Notes under the pieces: model-generated | Databases searched by the model: none | What the model was told of the DNA's origin: nothing | The model's input: the letters and a program-made list of their open reading frames with translations, nothing else | Assembly: GCF_050947335.1 (NCBI RefSeq) | Contig: NC_134991.1 | Location: forward strand, 5,642,001 to 5,706,000 | DNA from: Megachile rotundata | Taxonomy: Eukaryota > Arthropoda > Insecta > Hymenoptera > Megachilidae | Direction of reading: 5' to 3' | Length of the DNA stretch: 64,000 nt | In this document: positions 47,828-61,262 of the stretch, in pieces | Layout of the letters: the number at the start of each line of letters is the position of its first letter | Position numbering within the stretch: the stretch's first letter is position 1 | Made by a program: the position numbers and the translations under genes

Positions 47828-50309
47828 GAGTTATTGTATTCACAATATTTCTTCCAACAGGACAATTAAATCGATACCCGTTTGACCGAATTAATTTTGA
47901 TAAGTGATTCCAAGGAAACCCTTGCATCGATTTCGATTCTAACAAATCGTTGTTACCGTCAGTTTTTACAGCGAAGCTCGCGTGACGTTAAAGCGAAACT
48001 CACAGTCGACGATGTTCCCTAATGGTATAATATACGATAGTGAAATTTTCTTACCCCTCTCGTTAAGAATAACAAACGTGGATAATATAGAGCACGAAGT
48101 GTAAGTTCAACGTAAATTGTTTCCCTGTGAAAATCGAGTACCTCTAAAACTGTTACGAGTAGAGGAAACCATTTATCGAATATTTACTTCAATTTATATC
48201 TCAAGACATTTAATTTAAAACTCTTGCACTTATCATTTTTTATATAAGTACTTTTAAAGAATAATTTCAACTTTGTAATTTAGTTCGTAAATTTCTTTGT
48301 AAATTGCACTTTTCAGTCATTTAGGACTAATTCTTCAAAATTACTTGATACTTGATTTCATATAGGATTTGGAAGACTTGATACATAGGATACATAGGTT
48401 TGACATATGATTTCAAAGTTATTGAGTACAATACGATCTCCGATATTTTCCTGCGCTTGGGGCTCTGAGGGTGGAGCAAGAAATCACGAAGAACATTTGC
48501 TCCACGGTTAGTACTCTTGAATTTATTTAATACGGACAAGGTTCTTCTAGAAATACACAAGTGACAAGAAAATAGTACCTAAATATCTAAAAACATGTTT
48601 CCAAAAACATTTCTCCAATAATTTCTCCAATCTATTCAATTATCTCGTCCACAGCAATTATTAATCATCATGAAATACAAAAAAATGTCTGACAAACATA
48701 TTCAGAAGTGCGTGAAGCATCGATGAAAGAGAGCGTCGAATTCGGCAAAACGGTAATTTCCAAAGAGAAAAGTATCGAATCGAAGGTGGAATAAGCGTGA
48801 TGGCTGGTTCTTTGGGATCGATTTAGAGGGGCGCTTATCGGGCCGTTTAATTCGGTTTTATTAGGGGGGCAAATCGTGATCGTTAGCGCCGACACGAGGC
48901 CGGCACGAATCGCAGGTGACTGTCTGGGTTAGGCGCACCTATATCTACGGGGTGTCAAATTAGTCACGCACGCCGCCTACGCCCAGTCCCGGCGATCAAC
49001 GCCCGGTAACCATGGCTACTGCCGCGAATTTCTCTACACGCTTCTGGCCGCTTCGCGATTGCGCACGCAATCCGGAAAAACGGAGAAATCAACGCAAACA
49101 TACTCCCCGTAATACGCAATTAATTACTTGTTTAACACAAAATTGCAAAATTAAAACATTCATTCAGATCAAGTCAAATTCATTCTTAATCTTTTAAGTC
49201 TAATAGAAATTATCATCATTGACATTGTTGGTCATCTGCTACTTTGAGTTTGACGAAAAAAATATTTTTAATACATTTGAACTCTTAGGTTGATAGCAAT
49301 CTGCAAAAGCCAAATATCTAAGCAGTGATATGATCAGACTTTTTCGTTGAATAGCGTTTGCAGATTGTTAGATGGATACCTGATACAGATTTGAAGTATC
49401 AATAAAATATAAGAATAGTAAAATTGTCAAGTATCGATAAAATTTTGTCAAGTAAAAATTTTGTAATCTACAGTAATTCGAAAATTTGATTAGAGTGGTT
49501 GTGTTGATTTTAAAAAGTACATTTTGAAATATAGTTTTGAAATTATAGCGCAATTTGAAGAATGTCACCCCTAGAGTAGAGTTGATGACCTCACCGATCG
49601 TTTCCCAATCTTGTAATATACCAATTACGCTAGCCGCGTGATTTTCATCGTACGCGCTGGTAATTGATGATTATTATGACACACGTGTTTTCCTATTTCG
49701 GTTGCTGCTGATAGAGAACGCTAATGGCACTACATCGTGTTTATAGTGAAAATCTGGCAGCGTCGTGTTTATTGCGACAACAAATTTTTAATTGTAAAGA
49801 TGCAGTCAAGATGGATACATTTGGCGATGTGATAAAAATGTTCGGAAGTGAATTTTAAACTGAAAATTAATAAATATTTTATTGTCACGGACATATGTGT
49901 ACGAATGAAATTTTTGAATCCTACCTACATTATGTTTTATCCACCAACACTCAAAAATTCAGAAAAGGGAATACTGTAATTAATCCAACAATAAAACAAG
50001 TACACCAAGATCTGAGAAAGCTAATAAATCTACTTTTATTCCGCGATTAAGTTATGTATTACTGGATTGACATAAGTTCCGAAGGGACATGTCCCTCAAG
50101 GTTGTATCCGAGCGTATTTGTACCCCCTCGTGGTCACTAGACCGAGAACCATAAGCTCGACCTCGCGATATTAATACTCATGCATAGCACCATAAAACTG
50201 TTTAGTGTAGGGCACATGAGAATTTTCACACCAGGTTGTATTACGACTAATGGCATCCATGTAAGTTGCTCGTTCACAGATATAAATCAAAATAACACCT
50301 TGATGAATG
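47828..50309. other. Intron 2 unique segment
   Basis: Mostly A+T-rich with a G+C-richer stretch at 48690-49110. Short ORFs only, none with a recognised domain. No RNA gene seen. Confidence 0.4.
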
Positions 50310-50470
50310 ACGATTCTAAGGACGTAGAGACCTAAAGAGTGGAATTCTAAGAATGTGGAAATCTAAAGACGTAGGGATCTAAAAAGTGCAAATTTAAAAA
50401 TGTGGAGATCTAAGGACGTAGAAATTTAAAGAGTGGAAATATAAGAACGTAGAAATCGGGCGACGAACCA
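50310..50470 (+). repeat. Degenerate 15-16 bp repeat (GACGTAGAAATCTAAA type)
   Basis: About ten units such as AAGGACGTAGAGACCT and AAGAATGTGGAAATCT. The period matches the neighbouring ACGCGT array starting near 50490, and the sequence could be its diverged edge. Confidence 0.75.
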
Positions 50471-50489
50471 TGATCCTGAGGATTCAAGA

Positions 50490-51150
50490 ACATTCGCGTT
50501 AGATTACTACGCGTGCTATTTCCACGCATTGGATTACTACGAGTGATATTTCTACGCGTTGTATCTCCACGCATGGTATTTCCACGCATTAGATCACTAC
50601 GAGTGGTATTTCCACTCATTAGATCACTACGAATAGTATTTCCACGCGTTGAATCTCCACGCGTGATATTTCCACGCATTAGATCACTACGAGTGGTATT
50701 TCCACTCATTAGATCACTACGAATGGTATTTCCACGCGTTGAATCTCCACGCGTGGTATTTCCACGCATTAGATCACTACGAGTGGTATGTATTTCCACT
50801 CATTAGATCACTACGAGTGGTATTTCCACGCGTTGAATCTCCACGCGTGGTATTTCCACGCATTAAATCACTACGAGTGGTATTTCCATGCATTAGATCA
50901 CTACGAGTGGTATTTTCACGCATTAGATCACTACGAGTGGTACTTCCACGCATTAGATCACTACGAGTGGTATTTCTACGCGTTGTATCTCCACGCGGTA
51001 GATTACTACGCGTTGTGTATCCACGCGTTAGATTACTACGCGCTGAATTTCTACACGTTAGATTACTATGCACTGTATTTCCACGCGTTAGATTACTACG
51101 CGCTGTATTTCCACGCGTTAGATTACTACGCTTGCTATTCCCATGCATTA
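50490..51150 (+). repeat. ACGCGT minisatellite, 15-bp unit with 30- and 90-bp higher-order structure
   Basis: Units such as GGTATTTCCACGCAT and TAGATCACTACGAGT pair into 30 bp. A six-unit, 90-bp block starting TTTCCACGCGTTGAATCTCC is present near 50640, 50730 and 50820. The last part (50990-51150) switches to TAGATTACTACGCGT units. Exact 15-bp periodicity leaves frames open on both strands (50410-51148 minus, repeats of RGNTTRSDLM; 50513-51209 plus). Confidence 0.93.
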
Positions 51151-52804
51151 ATTCACCTTATACTGATATACGAATCGAAAACTGTGGATCTAAAAATACA
51201 GTAACATAGCTATCTAGAAATACACAAACGTCCTTGCATAGAAATCTCAAAAATTCATATCCAACAATATTAACAAAAGGTAGTTGAATTTTTCAAAAAG
51301 AAAAGTCCGACCATGGAAAGAAGACGTCGCGGATACAAATGTTATTACACGCAAGCACCTCCGATCTTCCGCGTGAACAGCGAATGGCCTTTCTTGTCAG
51401 ACACCCTCCCCCGCGTCAGATCGTTTTTCTTGTGGGTGCGATGTTTCCAGGCGGAAAATAAGATAATGGCCTCGTGCTAGGCGCGAGAGCAGCCCCGTCG
51501 GCAGCAAGGAGAGAAAATGGGGCGGCGAGAAATAGCGAAGATCGTGAGAGCGGGACACCTGCTGTGGGACGAAGGCTGTCACGGTGGAAGGAAAAAAAAA
51601 CAGTAATGCAACGGAACGCGTAGGACAAGTCCCTAGTCCTAAGCCGACGAGCGAGCGGAAAAATGTCGGCCGTTTAGTCCTGACTCTCGCACGATGGCCT
51701 GTCAAGTAGAAACAGGCGATATAAGTCAGACAAATTCATCCGTCTCGCGTGAAACGTGTAATTGAAGTTTCATTTGCGTGACGATTGTCTGGTGACAAAT
51801 TGAACACGTGTTTTCGACATCTACACGCACGTGGAGAAACAGAAAAATTTATAGGCAGAATCATTCAAGCTAGATGATTTAATAGTGCATTATTGTTCAT
51901 TCGTATAATGTCAAAATGGAGTCATCCCTCTGGAGGAATCTTTGTCTAATACATTATGATAGAGAATTTTCAAAGAGTTTGCTTCTATGATTTTTCTGAA
52001 GGAGGACTCTCTATTTACCCCATCATGAGATCCATCGTTTTTCTGTGTTTACACTTTGTATGCTTTCATCTTTTTTTAATCGAGATTACGCAAGGTCTAC
52101 CGTTTCATAAAACAATCTTCACAAGAAAAGAAGCAAACTTTTCCCGTAGCGTTTATTAGGCGACAAAAGGAGACGTGTTCCACCGTTGAAAACGATTATA
52201 CTGGAACAAAAGTTACGGTTACCCTTTAACTCGTTAACACCTCCCGTTTCATTAACGGTGTATCTTCCTCCCCCGTCGTTCGAACAGTCGGTGGAAAAGG
52301 GTCGAGGTTGGTTGGCGTCGTTTTCTCAGTAACAGACTGTCAGGACCCTTAAGTCGGCGCAGGAACACGTCCTTCGATCCTGCGGGTCGCGAGAGCATGC
52401 GAAGTGGGTAAACTCTTGCAGCGCCGTCTAACGAGTATTATAATTACTGTCGCGTAACTCAATATTGCCCCCTCGATATGCTAAACTCCCGCGGAATATA
52501 GTGTTAATAGGCGTGGAATGGCGCGGGACAACACCCCGCTTCTATTAATTGCACTTCACCCTAAATGCAAATTGTTCGAAATTGAGCGAGGGCTCCCCGA
52601 ATATTTGGAAACTCCATTACGGCCCAGTGTTCGTCCTTTCGTTCGCTTGCGAGCAACCCGCGCGTTCACCTACGCGTATATATTCGACGATGAAAGTAGC
52701 TCGATGAGGAGACTTTTCAAAATTTAAAGTTTTATTTCTTCATGTTTTTTATCAATTTAATTCTTATTGAAGTAATCTTTAGATTATGGTTTTTACGAGG
52801 ATTA
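51151..52804. other. Intron 2 unique segment
   Basis: G+C-richer at 51300-51720 and 52190-52680, otherwise A+T-rich. ORFs in the G+C patches lack recognised domains. Confidence 0.4.
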
Positions 52805-53115
52805 TTCATGCTACTGAACATTAGGACTCAATATCCACATATCCAGATATGCACATATCTCCATATCCACATATGCACATAACCACATATCCAAATATCC
52901 ACATATCCACATATCCACATATCTCCATATCCACATATCCATGTATCTACATATCTCCATAACCACATACATATCCACATACATACTATACATACATAGA
53001 CTGGTGTACATACCGATATATGTACTGATATTTCTCTACAGTACAAGTAGCTTCATATCGCGGTAGCTACATATCTATGTCCCTATATACATATCCTGTA
53101 TTCCTATATCCCTAT
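52805..53115. repeat. ATATCCACATATGCACAT short repeat
   Basis: CATATCCACATATCCA-type units, densest at 52830-52985, with related CTATATACATATCC words to 53115. The minus-strand ORFs 52811-53046 (MWICGYVDMWIC-like) are by-products. Confidence 0.88.
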
Positions 53116-56100
53116 ACAGCTATTGCAATACAAACACCCAGAGATGTACTAGTGGTCTGAATAAGATGAATACGAATGTAGATGCATAAATAAAGATAAT
53201 GAAAAATGCAAAGTGCATATTTACAGAAGTTAATTTTATTAAGCGGTAAAATGGATTAATATTATCCTTGAGATAAGCCAGGGTCATCATTGTTCCAGGT
53301 AAAGAATATAAGTTAGCAGGAAAGTAAGTGTGCGATAACATTCAGTCTCGGTGGGATTTCTTGTTCGCAATTAGCAAGATTTAATCCATCGTCGCGTGTT
53401 GAGCATTACGTATATCGTAGGAAGCTCAAGTTCCACACGCATGGTAGTTTCTTATCGTCTCCTATCCATCGAAGTGTACGGTAGTCCTTCTGAACTCGTT
53501 AACAGTTTCGAGAACGACTTGGTCGCAATTAATTATCCTTGTAATTACGTCCGCAATTTACGGTGGCGAACATCGTCCGAACGCGACCAGTCTTTTTTCA
53601 GCCGCTCATCCCGCTACCCGAGGAGCGTGAACGCGTGCCCGTACTCCCTCGGTGTTTAACGGCTAATCTGCCAAATGAAGTGTTTTTGTGTTTGAGCACA
53701 ACACTTCGTCTCAATAGAGGAGCAAAACCGCCCTCGGGGAAAAGGGTTGCTCCGACATGATTGATGCTCGAGGGGGCAGAGAGCCCAAGGGTTCCACGGC
53801 AACCCTTTTTAGTCAAGCGCTAAACGGAGTGCTTAATTGAGCCACAGACCTCAGAACCTCGGACAGCTAATCTCCTGGACGTATTTACAGGAAAACGATG
53901 GACTACGAGCTTTTTCTTGCCCCCTCCGTGCAACCTCCTTTGCTTGTCTTTCGACCGAAGCTTTTCTGCTTGCGAGCGACAACCGTTTCCGGCCGTTTAA
54001 TGTTCAACAGCCTCGTGAACCCGCGTTTCGAGCACTCTTGATGGTTGTTGTTGCGGTAATTGGTGCTCGGTCGACGCCTTTCCTAGATATCTTTTCAGAC
54101 TTCCTTTTTGCCACGTGCGCAAAGTACTCCTCAGGCTAAATTAAAATGTACCTTGCTACACTGGCTAAATATTAATAATATCCTGCATATATCAAGAAGC
54201 TGAAACGATCAATGAAAATAAAAGAACGTAGTTTTTATACGAATACCATCGTATCTGCGGAAATGAGCTAGCTGATCACGCAGTAAATCTCTGTTATCTC
54301 TACTAAAGGAAGTCGTTTCATCTTAGGATTTTACAAGAATAAAAAATTTTATTTTTGCAAGAGTAAAATCGCGTCGAAAAGGGGATGGTCCAGAACATTA
54401 TACATGTAAATCAGGATGCCATTTCCGCCATTTGTAAAATATTCATATTACAAGTGGAATTTGGAATTTTTTCAATGAAGTGGTTTTCCAACTGTTTTTC
54501 ACGATGATCTACGTATACTGCAGAGGTTTCGAGAAGGTAGAATTCTAGATGGTTACAGATCCGAAAGAGATGAAGACGTCGCGTGGGATCACAGAACAGT
54601 TTAGTGTTACTAATCCCGGGCACGATTTCCAGGTTCGCATTCATCTGGATGGTTTGTGTCAGGGTGTACCTGCGCTTCACCCGGCCAGAGTAGAAATCTC
54701 AAACTCTTGAAACGGATATATTTTCACGAAGTGACATTCATCCCCGACGGGGAGAGTGGCTCGGTCCGTGCCTTTGTAAGGGATCCCCTCACGGTTGCAT
54801 TTTGCATCTATGCGCCGTCCGAGCGGAGCGGAGCGCATGCAGCGGCAAGAAATTCGATCTTAAACCACTCTGGAAAAAAAGGAGACGAGCCAATGAAGGC
54901 GCGGAAAGGGGGAATCGAGAGAAAGAGAGAGAGAGAAGGAGAGGAAGGTAGGGAGGGCAGCAACCAGTGGAACTGAATACGTTTGTACCTGAGCCCGACA
55001 ATGGGCTTCGTAATTCGATTACAAGGACCGCCAGCTAATTGTTAATTGCTGGCCTCAGGACCATATGCCGACAAAGGTTTCATAACATTATATGGAATAT
55101 TAAAACGAGCAGGCACATACGTGGATTTTCAATGCGTGTGCCCTACATGAAGGTCTTTTGCTAGCCTCCGTTACGTGGGCCTGCCTCACGATCCTTCCTT
55201 CGTGGGAAAACCTTCTTACATACTATGAAATCCATCGTATCCATAGACAGATTTTCTATCGGTCTATCAGTCAGACTTTCTATTTCAGTCTGATTTGGAA
55301 TATTTTGTTAATACTTGTTTTGTTATTTTACCCGAGTGAGGTCATACGAGTCATAAAAGTAATATGATGATTGTAGACTTCATAGAATTTAAAGACATAT
55401 AGATAAGTGAATTGAAAGATATAGAAGAATGATAGGTTAGTTAGATGATGAGTTAGATTTGGACATATCTAGTTGAACCTTCATTTAGATAACTTTCCCG
55501 AGAACATCATTCACCTTCTGTACCATTTTCTCAGATTAGTAAACTTTCTCTTAATCGTTTCTATAACCATGTTGGTAGAAAATGGCGTATAACAATTTTG
55601 CATCCATCTTGTTATGAATGATTCATCCAAATAGTTGCAGGTTGAACTTCACCAATTATGAAGAAGTAGCAAATTAACAGACCCATGCAAAATGACTTTC
55701 GTATTACAAATGTGTCATAAATATAAAAAGACAATTGTCTAAGAAGAAGATACTCCTCTTAGTCATCTAGGTAATCTAAACCTGCGCAGCATGAAGACAT
55801 TCGCCTACCAGACCTTCCTTTGAAGAATAGTTGTTCAGAAGAGGTCTCAATACAGAGCCATGTTTGAAAGTAACGATTGTCCGAAAACGGAGCGTCCATG
55901 GCAAAGGGCACTGTAAATTATCAATTCCGTGATCCCGTTCAATTAACCCCATTCGAGGGCCGCAAGAGGTTCGTTTGATCGAGATATCGCGCGACCCTTT
56001 AACGAGTAACCGATGTCAAACGCAGCCAGAGACAAGGAGGAAGGAAAGGCTGGGTCAGTCGCGGGGGAATACACCGAATTCGAGATATATCCAGCAGAAC

Positions 56101-56677
56101 TAACTATTAATTTGGTTCCCAGGCGGTAGTAGGAGGGGTAGCCGAGGGAAGTCGGCGAACGGGAAGGAAGCCCGGGGGGTGAAAGGCAGGACCAGAAAAG
56201 CCTCCGGGGCAACAGATTACTGTGTACGGCCTATGGATCCTTTCCCCTTCGCCTTCTCCCTACCCATCTCCTGGTCGACGTGGCTGGCCCCGTGAAGTTA
56301 ATAATCATCAAAAGTCACAGTGTTTGTCGAGGGCGGCCGACCTTTGTGCGCCCACGCGTGCTCCTGACGCTAATATGACTCCAGCCGGGCTTTATTACGA
56401 GTTATTAGAGTTATTACATCGGCGACGGATTTTCACGTGCAGCCACGTTGCAGTCGATGCAACCCCCTTTTATCCGACTCGCGGCTTTTTCAACCCTTTA
56501 GCTTTTTTGGAAACCCTATCAATTAAACCCTCCTTTATAAGAAAGCGATATTTTCCCTCATTTTTATGTCAACTTTTTGTTTCATATTTTTCGACTCATG
56601 TCTAAATAGGTTAGGACAGTGTTTTGCTAAACTGAGGATGTTAGTTCAATTTGTACTATATGTGGTACTGTTACATC
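53116..56677. other. Intron 2, long unique segment
   Basis: G+C-richer patches at 53390-54130, 54640-55080 and 55890-56500. A purine-rich GAGAGA run at 54915-54955. A+T-rich elsewhere. ORFs up to 127 codons (56222-56605) carry no recognised domain. Confidence 0.4.
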
Positions 56678-56785
56678 GGTATGATGAACAATGTTTAATT
56701 TGTGTATTTAGGAACAATCAAACTTTGTGAAGGTATGAAGAACAATGTTTAGGTAGTGTATTCAAAAACAATCAGTCTTTATGAA
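56678..56785. repeat. 54-bp direct repeat, two copies
   Basis: GGTATGATGAACAATGTTTA and its partner begin 54-bp units at 56678 and 56732, with fragments (CAGTCTT(T/C)AT, ATAAAGACATTG) continuing to about 56830. Confidence 0.75.
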
Positions 56786-58664
56786 GGTATTGTGGTCTTC
56801 ATAAAAAAATGCACTTTACACAAATCAGTCTTCATAAAGACATTGTTGTAAATATATTTCAGTTCACATTAATTTATGTCTATATCATTAATTTATCAGA
56901 AATGCATAAACACCCGCAATTACAGTGAAACAGTCTGATATTAATGTCCTTCCCAGAAAATCCACATACAAAACAGAAAACAACTCACCAAAATATAAAA
57001 GAGCCCGAAGTAAATATACTTGCACCAAAATAAATATACTTGTACCAAAATAAATATTAATTAAAGCAAATTTAACTAAATTATTGCAATGCAACACGTT
57101 TCAGTAGCGGAGAGATTGATTGTCTCTCCATTTTCGTGGGTTCACCATAATGGCGGCCATCACGGCTCGCCAACTTGCAAAGATCGCATCAGAGAGGAGT
57201 CGATCTCGTACGGAGCATATTGCCGGGCAAATAGGTTCTGGTAACAAAGGGTGCATTCAGTCGAACCCGATTCCGCGGCTGACGGCGAAAAAGGGGACAA
57301 TGAACGCGCGGTGTCAAAATACAGGAGGACCATAAGGCTAATTTGCCGAATTTCTGCGCGCCTCATTCACGCGGTACACCCTCGCGATTATGTTGGAAGT
57401 TAGGCCCGTTGTCTCGGTTTCTCCCGCATTGTGACCGACTTTTTAAAACGAGACCACGGGCTAATGACAACCGGTGCTCAGACACGTGGTGTAAAGAACT
57501 TTCAACCTTTGATTTCACCGCGGTCTTGATTTAAGAATGGTAGAAAATTATTTATGGAGAAATTAATGGATCACAAAATTAACTCTGAAAGAATTTTTAT
57601 TGAGGAAGTTTTGTATTAAGGAAGTTTTATATTAAGGGATCTTTGTATATATGTATATTTTGGATAGGAGTAATTACCGCAGTCATCTCTTAGCGCTTGG
57701 TTTGCATAAAATGGCGGTATTTCACTGAAGGTAATTTATGTGATAGGTTTGTAATTCTTCGAAGTAATTTTTGAAAACGGTGTTGCATTAAGGAGGAAAG
57801 CCTTCGGATTTTCATAATTTCGCTGAATTATTTTTGCCTCGCAACGGCCAGCACCCTCGTCGTTCGATTTAAACCCCTCTTTCCTTCGACGTCGACAGGG
57901 TCTTAATAAGAAGGATCGAATTTCAGGGCACGATTCGTGTTCTTGACACTTCCGTGTTTCTCCGATCATTGAGAAAGTCGATCGTCCGTAATCCGTCTAA
58001 AAAAGGAAAAAGGAAGGAAATAATAGAGGGGAAAGAATAAGAAAAATGTTCAGCCCCTTTGCGCTAAATTCCAGCACATTATTCTCGCGTCTCACGATTT
58101 ACCTTTTCTTATTTCGAGAATTAGCAAGCGTTCGCTTTTCATCCGTCTATCTTTAGATCGGCCACAATTTAATAATCCTTTGTTACACGGAAAGGGCTCA
58201 TCCATTAATAACGTTTATTCCCGTTCATTCTTTTATCGGATTAAAAAAAGAAGTTGGGTGGAACGACGAGAAACGAAATAGGTGCATTTCGAACTAGGCC
58301 ATCGCGACTAATTTTAAATGCATCGATTAAACGGCTCTTTACCTGCGATTAATATCCGTCGTTGAAACGCTTGATACTTTGCATAATTCCATCGTTAATC
58401 AAATAACTGTAATATTCATATATTTATCCTCGAATCTGCCTCGATAAATGCGAACGATCAATGCAAACAATCGTTCGACGTTCTCTCGGTGCTTGAAAAA
58501 TATCCTCTGTTTCAACATTCGATAAAAACGCATCAAGTTATGAAACTCTTCATAGTTTGTACGCCTTTCTTTTTTACTTTGACGTGGAGCTTTTATCTCG
58601 ATGAATTTTGTGGATAAATATAAAAAAAAGGATAAATAGTATAATGATGATTACTATAAGTTTG
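56786..58664. other. Intron 2 unique segment
   Basis: A+T-rich to 57100, G+C-richer at 57100-57540 and 57780-58480. AAATAAATATACTTG is repeated near 57010-57055. No gene recognised. Confidence 0.4.
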
Positions 58665-59165
58665 ATTACTGCGCGCTGGATTTCCACGTGTTAGATTACT
58701 ACGCGTGGTATTTCTACGCATTACATCTATACGAATGGTATTTCTATGCATTGTATTTCCACGCATAGTACTTCTACGCGTGATATTTCCATGCGTCTTA
58801 TTTCCACGCGTCGTACCTTCTCGCGTGGTATTTCCACGCATCTTATTTCCACGCGTGGTATCTCTACGCGTCGTACTTCCTCGCGTCGTACTTCCTCGCG
58901 TGGTATTTCCACGCGTCGTATTTCCACGCGTGGTATTTCCAGACGTCTTATTTCCACGCGTGGTATCTCCACGCGTCGTACTTCCTCGCGTGGTATTTCC
59001 ACGCGTCGCATTTCCACGCGTGGTATTTCCACGAGTGGTATTTCCACGCATTAGGTCCCTGCGAGTGGTATTTCTACGCGTTGTATCTCCAGGCGTAGTA
59101 ATTCCACGCATTAGATCACTACGAGTAATATTTCCACGCATCGCATCGACACGTGTCGAATCACT
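58665..59165 (+). repeat. ACGCGT minisatellite, 15-bp unit, about 33 copies
   Basis: Units such as GGTATTTCCACGCGT and CGTACTTCCTCGCGT. A longer block, from CGTACTTCCTCGCGTGGTAT to CGTATTTCCACGCGTGG, recurs near 58870 and 58975. The minus-strand ORF 58593-59141 (182 codons) is almost pure pentapeptide TTRGN and variants, and the opposite strand is also open (58705-59172), as expected from a 15-bp repeat. Confidence 0.93.
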
Positions 59166-60809
59166 CGAATAATTTGCAACGAATTAACATTCACCACACA
59201 CAGTTTTACAGCATGTGTACTCACATACAGTTTCACCACGAGTTATATTACCACACCTTGTATCGTCACCCGCTAAATAACCTTAAACCCCCAAAACTGA
59301 ATAACCATTTTAACTCTAAAATCTATTTCGATTCCGTCTAAGATTGTTCACAAAATGTTTCCACACTTCTTAGCTCCATGACTTCCTGACAAAAACCATC
59401 TCCTCCGTATAAAATACGCACAACAAGGCTCATTGTTCGGCAACGGGTGTACAAGGATCCTCTCGACTACGAACGATCTTTGCTGTATCCATAGTAGTTG
59501 TACATGGAGCCGTTTAGTCTCATTGTAAAAGTGAAATCGCCTCGTGTTTGGGATGTTATTTGTAGCACATTAGTATTGTATCGCAGTTCGTCGGGGTTAG
59601 ACCGGGGCGTTGGAGTGTTTAAGGGTGATTACACGCAACGACAGGGGTGGCTTTATTGGAGAAGCTCGCCAGTGATTCTCAGTCTAAGACATTTCTAATT
59701 GCTATGAACATTTGTTACTTTCGTTACTATGTTAGTTAACATCAATTTTAGAATACTCTTAAAACAAGTTTGAGTATAAAAGCATTTTGTCTATGAAATG
59801 TTTATGAAGGTTTCTTAAAAATATCTTGCTTCTATTTATCAAATATAAAAAATGTGCCACTTTCTTTTAGTGCAAGTATCTGACAAATCTATTAAACGTA
59901 TATGTATATGCAACTATGGTTAATGAAGGAATATTAGGGACGTAACATTTTGCGCCAGGGCAATTAATTTTATCGGTTACTTTATTCAACCATACAGAAT
60001 ACATGATGAAGGTTTGAACGTTCGTCAAAAATATTCCGTGTTGAAAGTAGTTGAATATGCGAGTAACGCAAAACGGTGTCAAAAATCAGAATGATTAGAG
60101 TCATGCGATCATCGAAGCAGTTTACCGGTTTTAACTAGAAACTGACCACCCTTCACCCGCTGGAATTGATTTAACTCGCACGCTGCACGAATCACGCCGC
60201 ATCGTCAATTATCCACGGAACGTGTATCCGCAGTGCGGATGCACAGACGTTGCCCGTTTCGTGGGCTCTCCCAACCGAATCGAAATGAGAACGACTGTAC
60301 GGAGGATTGAATTTGCACGACAGTTTGACAGAGTCGTAGGAGAAGGGGAAATAGTATGGGCTAGGGTAGCAAGAAGGAGGGTTGATGGAGGGAGGGCATA
60401 AAAAGCACGCTGAATAATAGACTCCAACCCTCTCCAAACATCTCCCTTCTCTATGCATACCATGGTCACGGTGCCCTGGACCGGAATCTAGGCTTATATT
60501 CGAAACTTGTCCCTTCCATCCCCCTGCTCTATATCCACGATAGAGCTTCTCGATAAACTTGTAATACGACCGAAGGAAAAATAACTATTAACCCTGTCCT
60601 GTTTTTCTGTCTCTCTCCGCCGACCTATTTGCACAGCTATCATCCCCTATGATCGAGTTTTTAATCTTCTCTCCATCTTTCCATTACGATTGTTCGATTG
60701 ATACATGTTCGATATTTTACTTATTATACAAACTTTCATTTTTGCATTCTAAAAATTATTATTTGGAGCAGATTTGATTGTATATGAGTATTAGGTGTTT
60801 TATGGAATA
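59166..60809. other. Intron 2 unique segment
   Basis: 59166-59340 has decayed CACAC/TCACCAC words, 59400-59690 G+C-richer, 59700-60090 A+T-rich, 60100-60670 G+C-richer with overlapping minus ORFs lacking domains. Confidence 0.4.
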
Positions 60810-60990
60810 TATAGATATGTGTGCATATGTGTATAAAATGGTACTACATGTACTAAGGATTAGTTAAGAATATGTAGGTATATGTAGATAGACAGATAGG
60901 TACATGTGCATGTATAGATAGGTATGTCCATATATACATGTGGAGATACGTGCATATGTGTATATGTATACATATGCATATGTGTAAATA
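60810..60990. repeat. Imperfect ATATGTGTATATGCATAT microsatellite
   Basis: Alternating purine-pyrimidine TATGTGCATATGTGTA words with TAGATAGA interruptions. Confidence 0.7.
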
Positions 60991-61188
60991 ATGCTTCCAT
61001 CGAATAAATCTGTTTACATAAATTTACATAAAACTTGAATTTGATTTTTCCAATATGTAATATGAACCAAATACTACTATAACAGACAACTATAACGAAC
61101 ATGATTTTTACAAATGTTACAATATTACAATAATATAGAAACTATTACACTTCATTGTTTTATCTCTCCCAAAAAAATTTGTTCCCAC

Positions 61189-61262
61189 ATAAAATCATCT
61201 CTAAACCACATAAACCATCTCTAAACCACATAAATCATCTCTAAACCATATAAATCATCTTC
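61189..61262. repeat. 20-bp tandem repeat, about 4 copies
   Basis: AAATCATCTCTAAACCACAT repeated with one or two changes per copy, so recent. Confidence 0.9.

Noticed and set aside
58593..59141. 182-codon minus-strand ORF of TTRGN pentapeptides as a repeat protein gene
   Set aside because: The same DNA is open on the other strand, no non-repeat domain is attached, and the period alone explains the openness. Kept only as a finding.
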